A stretch of 7,328 nucleotides of DNA from the NCBI GenBank assembly GCA_945981915.1, contig CAMFRJ010000049.1, positions 1-7,328 on the forward strand, read 5' to 3'. How positions within the stretch are numbered: position 1 is the first letter of the stretch; each line of letters begins with the position of its first letter. The stretch comes from an uncultured Erysipelotrichaceae bacterium. GTDB taxonomy: Bacteria; Bacillota_I; Bacilli_A; Erysipelotrichales; Coprobacillaceae. This document shows positions 6,315-7,328 of the stretch, piece after piece. The position numbers and the translations under genes are program-made. The notes under the pieces are model-generated. The model was not told where the DNA came from and made no database searches. It saw only the letters and a list, made by a program, of their open reading frames with translations.

Positions 6315-7328
6315 ATGAACGTTTCAACGACAATCAAAAAATTTGGATTAGAACAAGCTTTTCGCTATCTCTATAAAGATCCAGAAACAAATCTTTTAAA
6401 GATAATGGATTGGGCAGATCAATTCGCTGGTGATGAATTTCAATCACAACGCCAGATGATTAGAGAAGCCATCACCAATCCTGAACATCCCTATTATTCA
6501 TTTATCAGACGAGTGATCAATGATATTGATCCTCATGTTTTACAAACAACAGCTGTCAATTTCTTTGTTAATGCTGCTTTAACAGGGTGGCCTAAACAAG
6601 AAAAACTAAGAAAGGAACTCAATTGTAATATTCCATGGACCATTTTATTAGATCCTACTTCTGCATGTAATTTACATTGTACGGGTTGCTGGGCAGCTCA
6701 ATATGGTCATAAACTGAATCTTTCATTTGATGAAATTGATCATATTATTCAACAAGGTAAAGACTTAGGTGTTTATTTATATATTTATACTGGTGGGGAA
6801 CCATTAGTTAGAAAAAACGATTTGATTCGCTTATGTGAAAAACATGATGATTGTGTCTTTCTTAGTTTTACCAATGCAACACTCATTGATGAAGCTTTTG
6901 CGGATGAAATGTTAAGAGTTGGGAATTTTATTCCTGCCATATCTCTTGAAGGTTTTGAAAAATCAACAGATCAAAGACGAGGAAAAGGAGTCTATCAAAA
7001 AGTGATGCAAGCTATCAGTTTACTTCATCAAAAGAAACTCATCTATGGCATTTCATCATGTTACACCAGTGCTAATTTTGAATCGATTACCTCTAGTGAA
7101 TATTTTGATCATCTCATTGAAATGGGTGCCTATTTTATTTGGTACTTCCATTACATGCCAGTAGGAAACGATGCTTCTATTGACTTATTACCAACACCAA
7201 AACAAAGGGAAGAAACTTATCGACGAATTAGAAAATATCGAGCTACAAAGCCTTTATTTGCGATGGATTTCCAAAATGATGCTGAATATGTTGGTGGCTG
7301 TATCGCTGGCTGTCTCTTATACACATCT
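6315..7328 (+). CDS. Radical SAM protein, probable SPASM type, 3' end missing
   Basis: This enzyme uses a 4Fe-4S cluster and S-adenosylmethionine for radical chemistry; its substrate is not recognised. The cluster motif is CNLHCTGC (Cys118, Cys122, Cys125) inside DPTSACNLHCTGCWAAQYG, followed by the SAM-binding TGGEP (159-163). The segment SLEGFEKSTDQRRGKGVY (210-227) resembles the SIDG...RG segment of SPASM-type peptide-modifying and related enzymes. A helical N-terminal region of about 110 residues precedes the radical SAM core. GGCIAG (327-332) looks like the start of the C-terminal Cys-containing (SPASM-like) segment, where relatives continue with GGRRY...NGDVEPC. The genuine reading stops there: codons 333-338 (CLLYTS), and the last base of codon 332, come from the sequencing adapter at 7310-7328. 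So about 332 residues are real and the remainder, probably 100 or more residues, is missing. No precursor peptide or partner gene is visible upstream. The family call is strong; the function is open. Confidence 0.88.
   Translation, partial: MNVSTTIKKFGLEQAFRYLYKDPETNLLKIMDWADQFAGDEFQSQRQMIREAITNPEHPYYSFIRRVINDIDPHVLQTTAVNFFVNAALTGWPKQEKLRKELNCNIPWTILLDPTSACNLHCTGCWAAQYGHKLNLSFDEIDHIIQQGKDLGVYLYIYTGGEPLVRKNDLIRLCEKHDDCVFLSFTNATLIDEAFADEMLRVGNFIPAISLEGFEKSTDQRRGKGVYQKVMQAISLLHQKKLIYGISSCYTSANFESITSSEYFDHLIEMGAYFIWYFHYMPVGNDASIDLLPTPKQREETYRRIRKYRATKPLFAMDFQNDAEYVGGCIAGCLLYTS
7310..7328 (+). other. Tn5/Nextera mosaic-end adapter remnant (artefact)
   Basis: The last 19 bases, CTGTCTCTTATACACATCT, are exactly the 19-bp transposase mosaic end used in Nextera libraries, in the orientation expected when a read runs off its insert into the adapter. 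They are not genome sequence and should be trimmed. The reading frame happens to stay open through them. Confidence 0.95.

Noticed and set aside
7310..7328. A real Tn5-type transposon end.
   Set aside because: The 19-bp mosaic end is an engineered hyperactive sequence used in library preparation, and here it sits exactly at the sequence end. An adapter explains it better than a natural insertion.
1..7328. CRISPR arrays, tRNA/rRNA genes, insertion sequences, prophage or defence genes.
   Set aside because: No regularly spaced repeats, no recognisable RNA genes and no mobile or defence protein families were seen. Nearly the whole window is covered by conserved housekeeping genes.

Overview
This AT-rich window reads as core chromosome of a low-GC Gram-positive bacterium. 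It shows Bacillota-style gene neighbourhoods, strong GGAGG-type ribosome binding sites and near-consensus sigma-A promoters. The mix of proteins is reminiscent of gut Erysipelotrichia/Coprobacillus-like organisms; that placement is inference and no marker RNA is present. The last 19 bases are the Tn5/Nextera mosaic-end adapter rather than genome, so this is the end of a draft contig and the final gene is cut there.

Layout, left to right. (1) Positions 1-3343, minus strand, form one operon read cvpA, mutS2, uvrC (uvrC truncated by the window start). The genes overlap and are served by a strong promoter at 3361-3389. They encode a CvpA-like membrane protein, the MutS2 ATPase/Smr protein and the UvrC excinuclease subunit. 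(2) rnhC (RNase HIII) is on the plus strand at 3443-4210 and diverges from cvpA. The two promoters are back to back and their -35 hexamers occupy almost the same bases. This is the conserved rnhC / cvpA-mutS2 divergent locus of Bacillota, here without the zapA and polX genes that sit in it in Bacillus. (3) A perfect palindrome at 4210-4239 ends rnhC and the converging minus-strand operon together, and both stop codons touch it. (4) The operon at 4238-6090, minus strand, reads lspA (lipoprotein signal peptidase), an RluD-type pseudouridine synthase and a dCMP deaminase, with overlapping genes and a promoter at about 6107-6134. (5) A 224-bp intergenic region (6091-6314) carries the lspA promoter and a cluster of TAGACA inverted and direct repeats. 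(6) A radical SAM enzyme of unknown substrate starts at 6315 on the plus strand and runs into the adapter.

Together the genes cover genome maintenance (UvrC, MutS2, RNase HIII), dTMP supply (dCMP deaminase), ribosome modification and possibly ribosome rescue (RluD type, MutS2), and lipoprotein maturation (LspA). I see no mobile element, CRISPR array, tRNA or rRNA, and no defence-like or otherwise novel multi-gene system. The points most worth following up are the RNase HIII with an Asp-to-Asn change at a catalytic position and a short N-terminus, the adapter at the contig end, the overlapping divergent promoters, the non-canonical Smr motif in MutS2, and the TAGACA repeats.
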